From Chrysaora quinquecirrha (taxonomy: Eukaryota > Cnidaria > Scyphozoa > Semaeostomeae > Pelagiidae), in assembly GCA_014526335.1 (NCBI GenBank), contig JACTAT010000014.1, positions 4,031,340-4,095,339 on the forward strand: a stretch of 64,000 nucleotides of DNA, in the 5' to 3' direction. This document shows positions 35,647 through 52,397 of this stretch, in pieces (within the stretch, counting starts at the first letter, position 1; every line of letters starts with the position of its first letter). The notes under the pieces were generated by a model. The model worked only from the letters and a program-made list of their open reading frames with translations, was not told where the DNA came from and ran no database searches. Position numbers and translations under genes: made by a program.

Positions 35647-35978
35647 GGGCGTATTTTTTGGTAACCTCCTGATTTTGGCAGATCTTCCAAAATCTGTAAA
35701 CGGTAGACTTAGCAGGAAAAGTTTCCTGCATCAAAAAACACAGCTGCCGAAAACGGTAGGTTGATCAGAACAAACTCGAACTAAACCATTCATTTTATAG
35801 CGAGAACGAGATTCCTTTCGATGTCTGCGAAACCTTCCAGCTTCAGGGACAGAAGGTTTTGGAGGCCTGCGAAACCTGCCGTTTTCAGAAGACGGTACCA
35901 AAAAATACGTTTCGGCGTCTGCCGAAAAGAGAAGGCGTCTGCTGAAAACAGAATCTGTGACCAAAAATTGTTACGCCC
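35647..35978. mobile_element. 332-bp Harbinger-type MITE
   Basis: TAA at 35644-35646 and 35979-35981 flanks GGGCGTATTTTTTGGTAAC ... GTGACCAAAAATTGTTACGC and CC. A second inverted pair (CTGCCGAAAACGGTA / CCTGCCGTTTTCAG) lies inside. A 3-bp TAA target and GGGC-type ends are typical of PIF/Harbinger. Confidence 0.75.
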
Positions 35979-36236
35979 TAAGATGAGTAATTTAGAACTC
36001 TTTTAAATATTTAACTGTTTTTTTCCTGTGTCCTTTCTGCCGTTTTGTGTCATTTCTTATTTATATTCACTTCCTTGGACACAAGTATCCATAGATCTGG
36101 CAGACAGCCTGTTATTGGTCCTTTTCTTCAATATATTAATACATTAGTATGGAGGTTTAGGTTAAGGGTATAAACTTTGGCAGGAGGAAACTTTCTTAAC
36201 TTTGTGAAAATGCTATAGGACTTTGTTGAAATTTAC

Positions 36237-38598
<2,362 letters not shown>

Positions 38599-38827
38599 CT
38601 GTAAAATAAGAACAACCATGACTAAATGTGTGGCTTTTTGTTTGAAACAGCCACAGGGCATGATAGAAAATTGTCCCCATGACCATAAAAACTAAAAGTT
38701 GTAAGTGTAGCCAGGGATAAATTTTCAAAGGAAATGTTCTGCAATCCATTGAAAGACGGTTGCAGACATTGATTTGGTAGGACTTTCAACATGTTCTGGC
38801 TTGTTTCTAATAATGTTACAGTACATA

Positions 38828-39230
38828 CACGCTTTTTTTTATAAAGAACCACTTTATAAGGAACCTACATGTAGAAGGCCCGAAAATTTAAAGAACTTTT
38901 ACTACTAAAGAGAAAATCATTAAGGAACTTTTGAATGTTGAATACTTTTATCAGTGCAAATAATCAAGAATTAGAAAGCCGGTTCCATTCATTTGCAGTC
39001 GAAAATCACATAGTTTGTACGTTATGCATGTATCCAATGTTTCTTTGAGTAGTCTCGAGCTTTGCTCACATGCATATGTATCTCTTTAATTTTTAAGACC
39101 ACTGTATGTGCAGTTAAAATTAGGGAACTATTAAGGAACTTTTGGAACTACAATTGCCTCAAAAGAGGCCAAAAAATAAGGAACTTTAAGAACTAGGCCT
39201 TGAGGTAGGTTCCTTATAAAAAAAAGCGTG
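38828..39230. mobile_element. TA-target MITE, AAGGAACTT word family
   Basis: TA at 38826-38827 and 39231-39232 flanks CACGCTTTTTTTTATAAAG ... CTTATAAAAAAAAGCGTG. AAGGAACTT or AAAGAACTTT recurs at least six times inside. It lies in the inferred 5' UTR intron of cathepsin copy 1. Confidence 0.85.
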
Positions 39231-39425
39231 TAGTTGGCTTTTTACATTGGTGACCCAAGACGCTGCATTTTTTGTACCTTTCCTGGACATTTTCTAGGAC
39301 ACATCCAGACTGCATTCTTCGTTTTTTGTGGGGGGAGGGGGGAATCGCACCAATAAGAACTAGGAAAACAATAGGCCCTATTGTTTTGAAAGAAATGGCA
39401 CTCTGCACACAACATTAAATGCAGT
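39231..39425. repeat. Palindrome-centred repeat, AACAATAGGCCCTATTGTT copy 1
   Basis: A palindromic core AAACAATAGGCCCTATTGTT near 39368-39390 is flanked by CAGACTGCA and CTGCACACAACA. Relatives occur at 45290-45420, 59330-59460 and 60090-60360. Confidence 0.55.
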
Positions 39426-40041
39426 CTGAGGACCCATTCTTCTTTTCACGCAAGTTGATAATAACAGAACTTTCTTGGCAGCATTTTCGTTGCAAGGTAG
39501 CCACCTCAGGATTTCACACTAAAGGACACTTTTAGTTGTGTTGCTCTGTCAGAGCAGGTGAAAATCCGCATGTGGCTGCCCCACCTCATCAGGGTAGTAC
39601 CCCCTTCAGATATACCTACTGATGTGGGGGCCTGGGATGGGATCTTCAGGAAGTTTTTCATCTTGCAGAATTTGTTCTTATTATGTGTACTTTTATGTGT
39701 ACATATAGATAAGCTAAGATAAATTGAAGCGGTACAAAGTCACCTCAAAATTTGTCCACGAAGACTATTTAAAAGTGAACGACAGAGAAATATTTCTGTG
39801 TAAGCATTATATTTATTACGTAAGACGCAGCTGGCTGAAGGCATCGAATTACTCCCAAAATGCTCCCAACGATAGTCACGGGCCTTCCAGACCAACCAGG
39901 CAACGCTGTTTTCTGTTTGAAGCAGGTCCTGTTGGCATCCAACCGTTGTTATCATTAATAAAGCTATTTAATACAGAAATTTTAACCATTCGCATAGAAT
40001 AAGAAACCCTTAAAAACTATCAATTTTAATGAATAACTTAC

Positions 40042-40110
40042 CAAGAAATACAGACAACCTTTCCTTTTGACAGAGAACAGAGAGAATGATTCAGGAAGCA
40101 AAATCTATTA
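40042..40110 (-). other. Predicted 5' UTR exon of cathepsin L copy 1
   Basis: On the minus strand a strong donor (CTTG|GTAAGT) ends at 40042. It lies just downstream of the promoter module at 40131-40176 and upstream of the acceptor at 38598 that precedes the ATG. The same arrangement is seen for copy 2 (donor at 52398, acceptor at 45018), and the sequence around both donors and promoters is alignable (GAGAATGATTNAGGAAG). The upstream limit is approximate. Confidence 0.5.
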
Positions 40111-40130
40111 TTTGAACATCGAATTGTTTG

Positions 40131-40176
40131 GTCATATGACCTATGATTTACGCATGCGTCGAGGAAGTCATATGAC
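40131..40176 (-). promoter_or_regulatory. Promoter module of cathepsin copy 1: two GTCATATGAC around ACGCATGCGT
   Basis: GTCATATGAC at 40131-40140 and 40167-40176, with ACGCATGCGT at 40150-40159. An almost identically spaced module is found at 52489-52535. GTCATATGAC is the lysosomal CLEAR palindrome (GTCACGTGAC) with a TA centre, and CGCATGCG resembles an NRF1 site; factor assignments are inference. Confidence 0.6.
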
Positions 40177-40339
40177 TTTGAGAGCTTGATACATGGTTCG
40201 ATAAAATGGACTGGGTTCGATATTGCGAAATTTGTGGTGAAAATTGCGCGACTCGAGACTTTATGTAACCAAGCGTGTAGGTGTAACAAGTTATATAACA
40301 AGGGCGTCGAAGGGTGTAAAAAACACCTTTTTACCATGA

Positions 40340-40742
40340 AAAGGCCTGGTTAAACTAGGAGGCATGTCGCGCCTGAAATTGTCACACGTGACATGTCCCC
40401 TTGAAGTCTCCCAGTTGAGCCACCTCGGAAACTTTGTAGTGCGCGACAAAATTTGTAGCGAGAGACACGCAAATTTTTGTGAAGCTATGGCTATTATAAG
40501 AGACATGTTGCGCGCGGCATTGTATTGGGGTTGCCTCTACGAGTGACAAGCAAGCAACATGTCCCCCGAGTTGCGGACACAAGAAATGTTTCTATTGTCT
40601 CTCAGAAACATTTTTGTGTCTCTGGCTACAAATTTTGTAGTGCGCTACAAAGTTTCCGAGGTGGCTAAACTGGAAAACAACGAGGGGACATGTCACGCGT
40701 GATAATGTCGCACGCGACATCTCTCCTAGTTTAGCCAGGCCT
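40340..40742. mobile_element. MITE with AGGCCTGGYTAAACTAGGAG ends, copy 1
   Basis: Long imperfect inverted ends AGGCCTGGTTAAACTAGGAG and CTCCTAGTTTAGCCAGGCCT, followed inside by CATGTCGCG / CGCGACAT. The centre repeats GTTTCCGAGGTGGCTAAAC and TTTGTAGTGCGC in both orientations. A second copy lies at 44270-44532. The target duplication is unclear. Confidence 0.75.
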
Positions 40743-40918
40743 TGAGAGACAACAGAAACGTGTCTTGTCTCCTTGATTTCTTTGTCACTCGCTCGCATGT
40801 TTTATCACCCTAGGAAACACGCTGAATTCAATGTCGCGCCGACTTGTCGCCTAGATTAGGCATAGTTTAGGTGGCAAATTTTTTTTGGAAGTTTTGCATT
40901 ACGAACGTCCATTCACTA

Positions 40919-41307
40919 CACGCATTTTTTCTATAAGGAAGTGCTTTATAAGGAAGGTAGTACTCGGGCTGGCAAAAACGTAAGGAATTTCTAGTACTGG
41001 ACCGGACACAACAAACTACTAAGGAATCTGACTTTTCTTTTAACTTAGCATTTCGATTAAAAAAATGAAGTTTTGAATTAACAGAGCAAGCAATACTTAT
41101 CGCCAATGGTTTTCAATCAGTATTCATTTCTACTCGTCTTCTGAAACCTTTCTGACCTATATTTCCTTGACCATTGGTTGTTTTTAAGAATCACAAAGTA
41201 AGAAGTTAAGGAATTGCTAAGGAATATTGCGTACTCAATTTTCACCATCAGTTAAGGAATTTTCAGCACTGACCCTGAGCCGAACTTCCTTATAAAAAAA
41301 ATGCGTG
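40919..41307. mobile_element. TA-target MITE, AAGGAAT word family
   Basis: TA at 40917-40918 and 41308-41309 flanks CACGCATTTTTTCTATAAGG ... CCTTATAAAAAAAATGCGTG. TAAGGAAT and AAGGAAG words recur inside (40936, 40950, 40981, 41022, 41210, 41219, 41255). Confidence 0.85.
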
Positions 41308-41651
41308 TAGTCCGATCCCCTTTTCAGCTTTCTCAAAAAAGTTGCGATTCCCAAGACAAGCGATTCTCAAAAAGATGGTGTTTTTTGAAGTAAAAAGAGG
41401 AGTAGAGAAGTGATTAGAGGTGAAAAAACTAAACACGATGTTACAAATTTCTTCGAAAATTTTTTTGTTCGGAATCTTTACATGTGCAAATGAAAGAATA
41501 CATTACATGACAACCCCTATATGATAATATTTTTACCAATTAACAAATAACACCATAAAATTATTTAAATTTCATATCTTGTTACTTTTATCTTAATTAA
41601 AAACCTTCACAGCCTAATCGACATGCAGTTAATATTATACAAATTTGCATA

Positions 41652-41930
41652 CAGTTGAACGTCGATTTCTCGAACAAGCAAGGGAAACGGGAATTGGTTC
41701 GAGTTGAAGCTTGTTTAAAAATTATGTTTGACGAACGGATATCAAATGTCTGACAAAAAATGTTTGATCGTTTGGCCAGGGGCTAAAACATTCTAAATTT
41801 GCACCAGGCTAAACGAATTTTCGAGACATAAAGGGTTTTCATACATTGATGCATAAAACAAGCCGAAATCAAGGGTGGCAGGTAAATTATTCAAGTCATC
41901 AAGGAATCGTAGTCAAGTTAAGTTCAACTG
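41652..41930. mobile_element. Pogo/Tigger-like MITE with TA target
   Basis: TA at 41650-41651 and 41931-41932 flanks CAGTTGAACGTCGATTTCTC ... AAGTTCAACTG. A CAGTTGAACNTCGATTTCTC end is typical of pogo-group elements in invertebrates. A solo right end of the GGCCTGGCC family (TTTGATCGTTTGGCCAGG, about 41763-41782) sits inside it. Confidence 0.6.
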
Positions 41931-42000
41931 TATAGCGTTGCGTAGCTTAATTACTGTATATTTTACAATCAGTCTTTTCAGCAATGATCATTCCATAGAT

Positions 42001-45018
<3,018 letters not shown>

Positions 45019-45289
45019 CTAAGGAAAAAGAATGAAAAAACTAAATTAGTGAAGCATTAAAATTGGTGCAGGAGTTGCAGCAGCAGGAGTTTTTAGCCTT
45101 TTTCAGACAAATGTATGGTGCACATATAACGTAATAGCTGCCCACATGTGGGAACACCAGGAATGCCAGGACTGGATCTTGTGGACATAGGAGGCCCAAG
45201 GTAATTGTTTCAAATAATGGGAACATTTTGGCCTTTGTTTTTGTCAAAATTTGTTTCAAAAGTTCTTTCAAGTGTGCACAACCGAGACT

Positions 45290-45420
45290 GGATTTTTTGG
45301 GGATTTTGCAGAGAAGTATGTGGATAAAACAATAGAACAATAGGGCCTATTGTTTTCCCTAATCACATGGAGATCTCTGTACACAACAAAAAATCCAGTC
45401 TGGTGCACAACAAATACTCA
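45290..45420. repeat. Palindrome-centred repeat, AACAATAGGGCCTATTGTT copy 2
   Basis: The core AACAATAGGGCCTATTGTT lies at about 45337-45355, with GACTGGATTTTTTGG and CACAACAAAAAATCCAGTCT as outer inverted arms. Confidence 0.6.
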
Positions 45421-46108
45421 GGCCAGACTGCAGAGTGGCACTTTTTACGCACCCCAATATTCTATAGGTATCACATGACATGACCAGTTTTACGCAAACT
45501 TTGTTGTGAGACTGGTCATGTGACTAAATAACCCTCCAATTAAATTGCCAAATTAAACAAAATACGAAAATTTTCATTGAATCATGGGGAAGGAATACAG
45601 AAATGTAACAACATTGGAATTTGTGTTGAAAGTAAAATAGGAAAAAATCCAAAAACCTCAACTCGTGACAAAGGTATGGCAATAATTCCTGACTCCAGAA
45701 ATCACGAGTTTTACTGAGCCATGTCAACAGCTCATCAATATCAACGAGAAGGGTCACAAGACAAACAACAGGCAACAAAGCATAAACCGTAATTTTTTTT
45801 TTTTTTTTTTTTTTTTTTTCATTCTTTATTTTACGTTGGTTTTACAATAGCTTTACATAATTAATGCTGCAGCTAATAAATACCAACCTACTAAAACAAT
45901 ACAACTACAAAGTTAAAAAATTTAACAAAATATGAAAGGTGTGTAATTAATTTACGTCACAAGCTACATACAGGCAGTAGCAACAGAAGAACATTTAGAA
46001 ATCAAGAAAACAACATTAAGAAAGTTAAAAACAAATTATTAGATATTATTGACGTTACACTTTTGAATGTTAAAATAACCAATGTTTGCAATATATTCCG
46101 TGCAAAGC

Positions 46109-48227
46109 TTACAGTTGCATAATTTTGCCTCTTTGTAGTTTTTCATGAGGTTTTGCTTGAAGCTTTGCACAGAATTGCTCTTTAATTTCCTTTGAAATTG
46201 AGTTCCATGAGGAACTGCCTCTATATGTTAATGTATCAAGACCGTATTTATTTGTGCTCGGTCTTTTAATTTCAAAATGAGATGTCCGCAGGTTGTATGC
46301 GGAATTATGTGTTAGAAACAGTTCCTTCATGAAATCTGGATTAATATCTTTCATAGTTTTGAAAATTTCAATAAGCAGCTTGTGGATATTTAGTTGATGG
46401 ATTTTTACTGCGTCATCTTTCTGCAGTAACTCTTCAAAACTTAGGGATTGATCATTATAAGCTATTCTTAGAGCTCTTTCGTGGATGGAGTTTATTAAGT
46501 TGTTACTTTTTCTACTGCAGAACATCCATATAAGTGGGCAGTAGTTAAAATGCGATAACACAAAAGTTTTCATCAGTATTACCCTTTTAGCTTCATCTAA
46601 ATATGGGGCCAACCGTGCAAGTGCACAGAGTTTCTTACCAGCATTTTTGCAGATTGTCTTTATATGCTTTTCAAATGTGAGTTGGCTGTCTAGAGTTACA
46701 CCTAAAAGTTTAGCTTGATTTACCTCTTCTGTTGGAGAATTATTTATTGTCACAATTGCTTTGTCTATTCTATCATTTTTAGTTTCTATTATCATCAGTT
46801 TACACTTATCACCGTTTAAGATCATAAAATTGTTTTAAACCATCTATTTATACAATCCAATTCATCATTTAAGTTTGCGGTTATATTGTTAATATTTTAC
46901 CTTTTATCCATATTGTATTATCATCCGCGTAATTGCAGAGCTCACTATTTTGGACGTAAAAGAAAAGGTCATTGATAAATATATTGAAAAATAAGGGTCC
47001 TAGAATGGATCCTTGGGGGACTCCTTGTTTTATTTCCATCCAGTCACTATAGTTTGAGTTGATTTTTACTCTTTGAGTTCTTTCTTGCAGGTAGCTTTTA
47101 ATCAATCTAAGAGCATTCTTACTAAAACCATAAGCATCGAGTTTTGCGATAAGGAGTTCATGCGGGAGACAGTCAAAAGCTTTAGACAGGTCCATAAGAA
47201 CCATGCCAGTTTTAAGTTTTTGGTCTAAGCTTCTTTTAATATTTTCGATTAGTCTTATCAAGGCATGCTGGGTTCCATAACCTTTCCTGAAACCACAGAG
47301 TAGTGGAGAAAGTTTATTTTCCATGTATTTGTTAATTTGATTTGCCAGTATTCTCTCATAAACTTTCGAAGTAGAAGGAAGAACACTGACAGGGCGGTAA
47401 TTTACTTTTGATGTTGTAGAGCCCTTCTTGTGTATTGGAGTTACATCTGCGCATTTTAATTCTCTAGGAAAATTGCAATTTGTAATCGTTTGATTAAATA
47501 GTTCATTAAGATAAGGAGCTATGTGATCTGCTGATGCTTTTAAGATTTTGAGGAACGTCATCAGGCCCTGTTGCTTTCTTTATATTCAAGTTATTTATTT
47601 CAATTTTATAACCGTGTTATTAGTATGCTGAAAATTTAACTTAGGAGACTCTTCGCCTAAATATTCTTTTATTTTCTTAATACTACAATGATCCTTGTAC
47701 TTTTCAAGTATTTCAGATATGTCCTCAATATCGCCACTATTTCTTTTCAAAGGTTCGATTTTTGGTAAATTTAAAGAGTCAGTTATATTCACAAAGTAAT
47801 TATTCATTATTTGAGCAACATCCTTATTATTTGATATTATCTCGTCATCTTCAAGTAAGATAATCTTATTTTGCCTTAAACTTTTGTCATTAAAGTGTGG
47901 TTTAATCGTTGTCCAGAAGTTTTTACAATCTGCAACTAAATTTATATTTATGCTTGCAAAGTAATCTTTTTTCGTTTTCCGGACCAATTTAACGCATTCG
48001 TTTCTTATTTTTTTATATTTGTCCCAGTTAATGATTGTTCTTTCCTTATAATATTTATTTTTGGCTTTTGATCTGGCCATTATAAGTTTCTTTATAGATT
48101 TATTCATAAAAGGAGCATTGTTCGCTCTTGTCATTTTATACTTTAGAGGAGCATGGTGTTCTAGAGTATCCTTCATAATTGTTAAAAAATCATTATAGCT
48201 TACAACATTGGCGTCATAAAATTTCAT
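46109..48227 (-). pseudogene. LINE ORF2: reverse transcriptase and C-terminal region, broken
   Basis: RT motifs in order: DVTPIHKKGS, NYRPVSVLPSTSKVYERI, GFRKGYGTQHAL, MVLMDLSKAFDCL, GVPQGSILGPLFFNIFINDL and the active-site NYADDNT. Then (different frame) GDKCKLMI, LGVTLD, SHFNYCPLIWMF and HERALRI. Frame breaks lie near 47565 (at KKATGPDD) and near 46880. Family: Jockey-superfamily, CR1/Rex/L2-like. Confidence 0.88.
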
Positions 48228-48367
48228 GCTTAAATCTTGATTAAAGGTGTTTGTATCAAAATACTTGTAATCCCGATATTTTATTATAGTTGGTTCAGCT
48301 TTAATAAATTGAGTTTTAAGGTTTGTACTCGTTAGTTTGTGAAAATCAGAAAGACCTGTTTCTACAG

Positions 48368-49463
48368 GGGATGGTATAATTTAAGATTCAAGATCCAAGA
48401 TCCAAGATCCGAGATATTAAGATCCGAGATATTAAGATCCGGGAAATTAAGATCCCAGAAATTAAGATCCCAGAAATTAAGATCCGAGAAATTAAGATCC
48501 GAGATATTAAGATCCGAGAAATTAAGATCCGAGATATTAAGATCCGAGAAATTAAGATCCGAGAAATTAAGATCCAAGAAATTAAGATCCGAGATATTAA
48601 TGACCGAACTTTTCGTTATTTAGCTTCTGTTTTACTTTAAACATGTTTCTGCAATAAATTGCGGGGATACAAGGAGCTTCACACACATGTACCCCGTCTT
48701 CCTTGTTCCCAAATAGGGCCTGGCCAAAATAGGGTTCAGGGTGAAAATGGGGCTGTCTGTTTTGCATCAGCAAAATGCAGCAACAATATCCGCCTATATA
48801 TTCTGTTCATCACATCAAGAAAATCACCGGGTTTCCCCAGCACTACAGTAGGTCAGTGGGTTAGTACGCGTGACGCAGATTATATGGTCGCTCGATCGAT
48901 CCACGGCACCACCTTGTGTTTTAGTTTATTAGTTTTAGTTTCCGAAAAATTTTTCTCCGATGAGCACTTCGTGATTGTTTTCGCATGAAAATTAATAAAA
49001 AAATACAGAATAATTAATGATAATTTTAGTCTTGTTTGTTTTCTATTTTTAAACAATTCTATAATTTGGCCGCCAAATTTGAGAATTGTTTAAAAATAGA
49101 AAACAAACAAATTTAAGCTAAAAATACAGTGACTTCATGTTGTCTATTCCATAGGCCTAAGTTATAAGTATAATATACAAGTATGTATAAACCGCCAAAT
49201 ATTGGATCTTAATTTCTTGGATCTTAATATCTCGGATCTTAATTTCTGGGATCTTAATTTCTCGGATCTTAATTTCTCGGATCTTAATATCTCGGATCTT
49301 AATATCTCGGATCTTAATATCTCGGATCTTAATATCTCGGATCTTAATATCTCGGATCTTAATTTCTCGGATCTTAATATCTCGGATCTTAATATCTCGG
49401 ATCTTAATTTCTCGGATCTTGGATCTTGGATCTTGGATCTTGAATCTTAAATTATACCATCCC
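48368..49463. mobile_element. 1096-bp fold-back element, 15-bp repeat arms, 10-bp target duplication
   Basis: GTTTCTACAG is present on both sides (48358-48367 and 49464-49473). The termini GGGATGGTATAATTTAAG... are perfect inverted repeats for about 29 bp. Each arm then continues as an array of a 15-bp unit, GATCCGAGATATTAA on the left (about 48395-48600) and its complement on the right (about 49203-49430). The middle (48601-49200) is unique and contains an inverted pair around 49040-49115 (AAACAATTCT...AGAATTGTTT). A 9-11-bp duplication suggests Mutator-like mobilisation (inference). ORFs through the arrays are repeat artefacts. Confidence 0.88.
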
Positions 49464-49473
49464 GTTTCTACAG

Positions 49474-50244
49474 TAATTGTATTTTGAAACGAGTGTTTTT
49501 TATTTGTTAATAGAAGGTCTATACATTTTGGAGTGTTACTCTTATAACATGTGGGCTCCTTTACTAAATTATAGAGATTATAAGTTTTCATAAAGTTGTC
49601 AAGTAGTGGGGTTGTTGGTTCAAGATTGAAGTCTCCCATGATCATAAAATTGTCATACTTTTGGTAGAAAAAATCTAATGTTTTACCTAATTCTTCTAGG
49701 AAATAGTTACTTGCTTGATTGGGTGGGTGGTATATTCCTATGCAAATCCATTTTTGTTTTCTTAGATTTAATTCAACTGAGATTATCTCCATATCATTAG
49801 GGAGAGAGTTGACAGCTAGCTCGCGTGATGGAATATCATCATTTACATATAGTATTAAGCCACCTCCACCTATTTTTCGGTCTCTTCGGTAGGGTTTTGA
49901 ATACCCTTCAGATGCAAATTGAGCAATAGGAAATGAATCGTCTATTTTAGTTTGGATATTAGGAAAATATCAAGATTCTGGTTAATCATGTTCATTAGGA
50001 TATGATGCTTATTGGGGAGGGAGTTTATATTGATGTGACCATATGATATGCCTTTTGGGCACTTTAATTTCAATTCTTTAAGTTGTTCTGACGGTATGGC
50101 AATACAATCAGTGGGGCTAGAGGTTTCAGTCTCTTTATTCATATTTAGGACATAATTAGATATTGCATCAGTAAAGCTTTTAGTTTCAATACTATTACTG
50201 TCTTTGATATTTGAAATTTGACTTTTATTCTCTTTGTGTTGCAT
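49474..50244 (-). pseudogene. LINE ORF2: apurinic-like endonuclease, split
   Basis: Starts with GHININSLPNK and DIFLIS, then in another frame GIYHPPNQ, FMIMGDFNLEP and IDLLLTNKK. The frame reaches TITVETG at the border of the fold-back element and resumes on the far side (about 48357 downward) with LSDFHKL, the usual LSDHN-type block. The insertion therefore lies inside the endonuclease. Confidence 0.8.
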
Positions 50245-50459
50245 CTTTCCATTCTCATTATTAATTATCAGAAATGCCTCAGTAATTAGTCATGGGTTGG
50301 AGATGGGAGCTAAGCTAAGTTTGACTCCATTAATAATATTTTTTGCTAATTTTGAGGTTCCAATACTATTTAGATGCAGCCTACTATTATTTAGATCAGT
50401 ATCATCTATGTTACCATTATCTATAACAGAAATTTGATTTTGTGAACATTTGTCCTTTA

Positions 50460-51653
50460 TTAAATTGTTGAGCTTGAGATTTCTTGATTCAGTAAAGGTT
50501 TATCTTGTCTTAATATTACGGTTGAGATAAATACCTTGGTGTGAGGGGAGTTAGCGAAACTTTGCTGCCAGTTGCAGGAGATTTTCACAAATGTTTTCCG
50601 CATTGGATCCCATAAGATCATTTGATATTTTTGATATGCTGGGTTTATTTGGGTTTGATTTCGACTCTGGCTTGATACCTGCTGATATGCTGTGTTTGTG
50701 AGTTTTGATATGTCATGTTTGTATTGGTGGCTAAAGAGGGGTTCGTAGTAGTTTTGGTGTTCAAAGTTTTGCTGAGTGAATTGAGGTTGGTGATTTGCTC
50801 TTCTTCTTGTTTCTGTTCTCCAATGTGAGTTGGTATCATTAGGATTAATTTGGGAGATTTGATTTACCAATTTTTGAATTTCATTTTTTAACATTTTGTT
50901 TTCTTTTTCGAGTTCATTATTCTTCTCATACTGCATAGCAAGTTCCTTGTATACAGGATCAATATAATGTGCTTCTTGTTTGTCATTTTTACTGATTTTT
51001 TTTTTCATTTCACTTACATCTTTTTTCAAATTTTTTATTTCTTCCCACAATAGTGAGTGTTCTTCTTTATTTTCAACAGCCCCATTGATCTCAACAGAGG
51101 GGAGAGTAGTATCAAACAGAAGATTTGACAATTCTGAGTGTGGTGTTTTGTCTATAGTTTGAGAGTCTTGATAGTTTTCTGTATGCTGATTTTTTTCTTT
51201 GCTTTTTGGTTTTCCATTTACTTTGTCCTTGATCAGAGGAATGTATGACTCAACAAAACTGTCAATTTCACTGCAAACAAAGCAAATTGTGGCTGAAGGA
51301 ATGTGTATGATTATTTCTAGCCATGGTTCTGAAGCAGGGTTTGTGTGAAATAGTTCAATTAGAATTTCCTCATATGGTTTCTTTCCTTTCTTCTTTGGTT
51401 CTAAGTCAGTCCAAGATGCAAGATACTTTTCCTCATTCCCAAGTGGCAGGTATATTTCATTTTGAATTGTAAAGATGTAATCGCCAAATTTTGATATGTC
51501 GAGTAATATGGTGGTGTGGTTTATTTTTAAAGCGACTGAGAAAAGGCCTACTATCTTGTGCGGAATAGGATACTTAGGATCTATGTCATAGGTCTTGATT
51601 GTTGATTTTATGTCGGTTAGGATTTTGGGTGGTGCAGAAGGAGGAGGAGCCAA
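50460..51653 (-). CDS. LINE ORF1 (nucleic-acid-binding/coiled-coil type)
   Basis: A 397-codon frame with a proline-rich start, a central globular part and a predicted coiled coil (about 205-270; KKDVSEMKKKISKND, then KNNELEKENKML), then a Gln/Asn-rich tail. The preceding 2A-bearing frame (51617-52078) overlaps it, and the two were probably one ORF before a single-base shift near 51690. Confidence 0.7.
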   Translation of the reverse strand: MAPPPSAPPKILTDIKSTIKTYDIDPKYPIPHKIVGLFSVALKINHTTILLDISKFGDYIFTIQNEIYLPLGNEEKYLASWTDLEPKKKGKKPYEEILIELFHTNPASEPWLEIIIHIPSATICFVCSEIDSFVESYIPLIKDKVNGKPKSKEKNQHTENYQDSQTIDKTPHSELSNLLFDTTLPSVEINGAVENKEEHSLLWEEIKNLKKDVSEMKKKISKNDKQEAHYIDPVYKELAMQYEKNNELEKENKMLKNEIQKLVNQISQINPNDTNSHWRTETRRRANHQPQFTQQNFEHQNYYEPLFSHQYKHDISKLTNTAYQQVSSQSRNQTQINPAYQKYQMILWDPMRKTFVKISCNWQQSFANSPHTKVFISTVILRQDKPLLNQEISSSTI

Positions 51654-52078
51654 GGCCGATGATGGTGACAGTGGATTTGCAATGGAAGGAGGATTTTCGG
51701 ATTTTCAATAGACTGGCAAGACAAGCAAGAATTTGAATCTGGTTTTGCAGTTGCTGTTGATTCTTCTAAACAGGAATGGCAATTTTTACATGTTTTTTGT
51801 TGAGTTGGTCCAGGGTTACTTTCTATGTCACCTCCAAGGAGCAGCAGAAGGGTGAAGAAACTTTTCGATTTGGCGCCTTTTTTTGTCGGCCTAACCAAAC
51901 TTACCATCTTCTTGTTAATTGCGATCGCGAACCAAGACTTATCAACGTTATCTTCGTTTTTTGACAATTGCAGACTTTCCTTCATAAATTTTTCATTTTT
52001 TCGATTCATAAAGTTAGCATAGGTAGTAAGGAAAAGGCAATTTAGCATTAGAACTAGAAGTACACCTCTTCCCGCCAT
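51617..52078 (-). CDS. LINE ORF1 leader with signal-like N-terminus and 2A ribosome-skipping motif
   Basis: Residues 1-21 are hydrophobic (MAGRGVLLVLMLNCLFLTTY), like a signal peptide. Residues 77-91 read LLLLLGGDIESNPGP, matching the D-[VI]-E-x-N-P-G-P 2A consensus at nt 51806-51829, where translation skips the G-P bond. A cysteine cluster (CKNCHSC, CLSC) follows. 2A motifs are known in CR1-like LINEs of sea urchin and other invertebrates, where some act as dual targeting signals. Confidence 0.85.
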   Translation of the reverse strand: MAGRGVLLVLMLNCLFLTTYANFMNRKNEKFMKESLQLSKNEDNVDKSWFAIAINKKMVSLVRPTKKGAKSKSFFTLLLLLGGDIESNPGPTQQKTCKNCHSCLEESTATAKPDSNSCLSCQSIENPKILLPLQIHCHHHRPWLLLLLHHPKS

Positions 52079-52397
52079 TTTTGCATTACGTCACTACCGG
52101 CAAGGCAACCATTCATTATCCCTCTACTGTAGATTAGCCTACTCGAAATTTACCCCAAACTTCACAACTTTTGACCTTCTTCAAAATTTAAACTGATGTT
52201 ATTTTATAGACAGCTGGCATTACATTTCTTTTCGAATAAAGTAAGACATTTTCTAGGCCGGGACCCCAGGACGGCCGGTTTAATACGTGAAAACAACAAG
52301 TTTTCTTCACAAACTGATCAAGCAACTTGGCTTGGAATAAACTGGCTTTTAAGAACAAAATAACAAAGGTGAACTGACGAAAAATTCTTATACTTAC

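Larger units (their letters stand above)
45793..52080 (-). mobile_element. Near full-length CR1-like LINE, frameshifted, in cathepsin copy 2 5' intron
   Basis: It ends in a 27-nt T tract on the + strand (45793-45819), the poly(A) tail of a minus-strand retrotransposon. Going upstream: the post-RT region (46109-46825), reverse transcriptase (46881-47561), linker (47595-48227), APE-type endonuclease (49474-50244, interrupted), ORF1 (50460-51653), and a leader with a 2A motif (51617-52078). Frames change between most of these, so it is dead. A 1096-bp fold-back element splits the endonuclease. Without it the LINE is about 5.2 kb. Confidence 0.9.

Noticed and set aside
48339..49450. ORFs rich in RSEILRSEKL and DLNISDLNFS repeats
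   Set aside because: They are translations of the 15-bp tandem arrays in the arms of the fold-back element.
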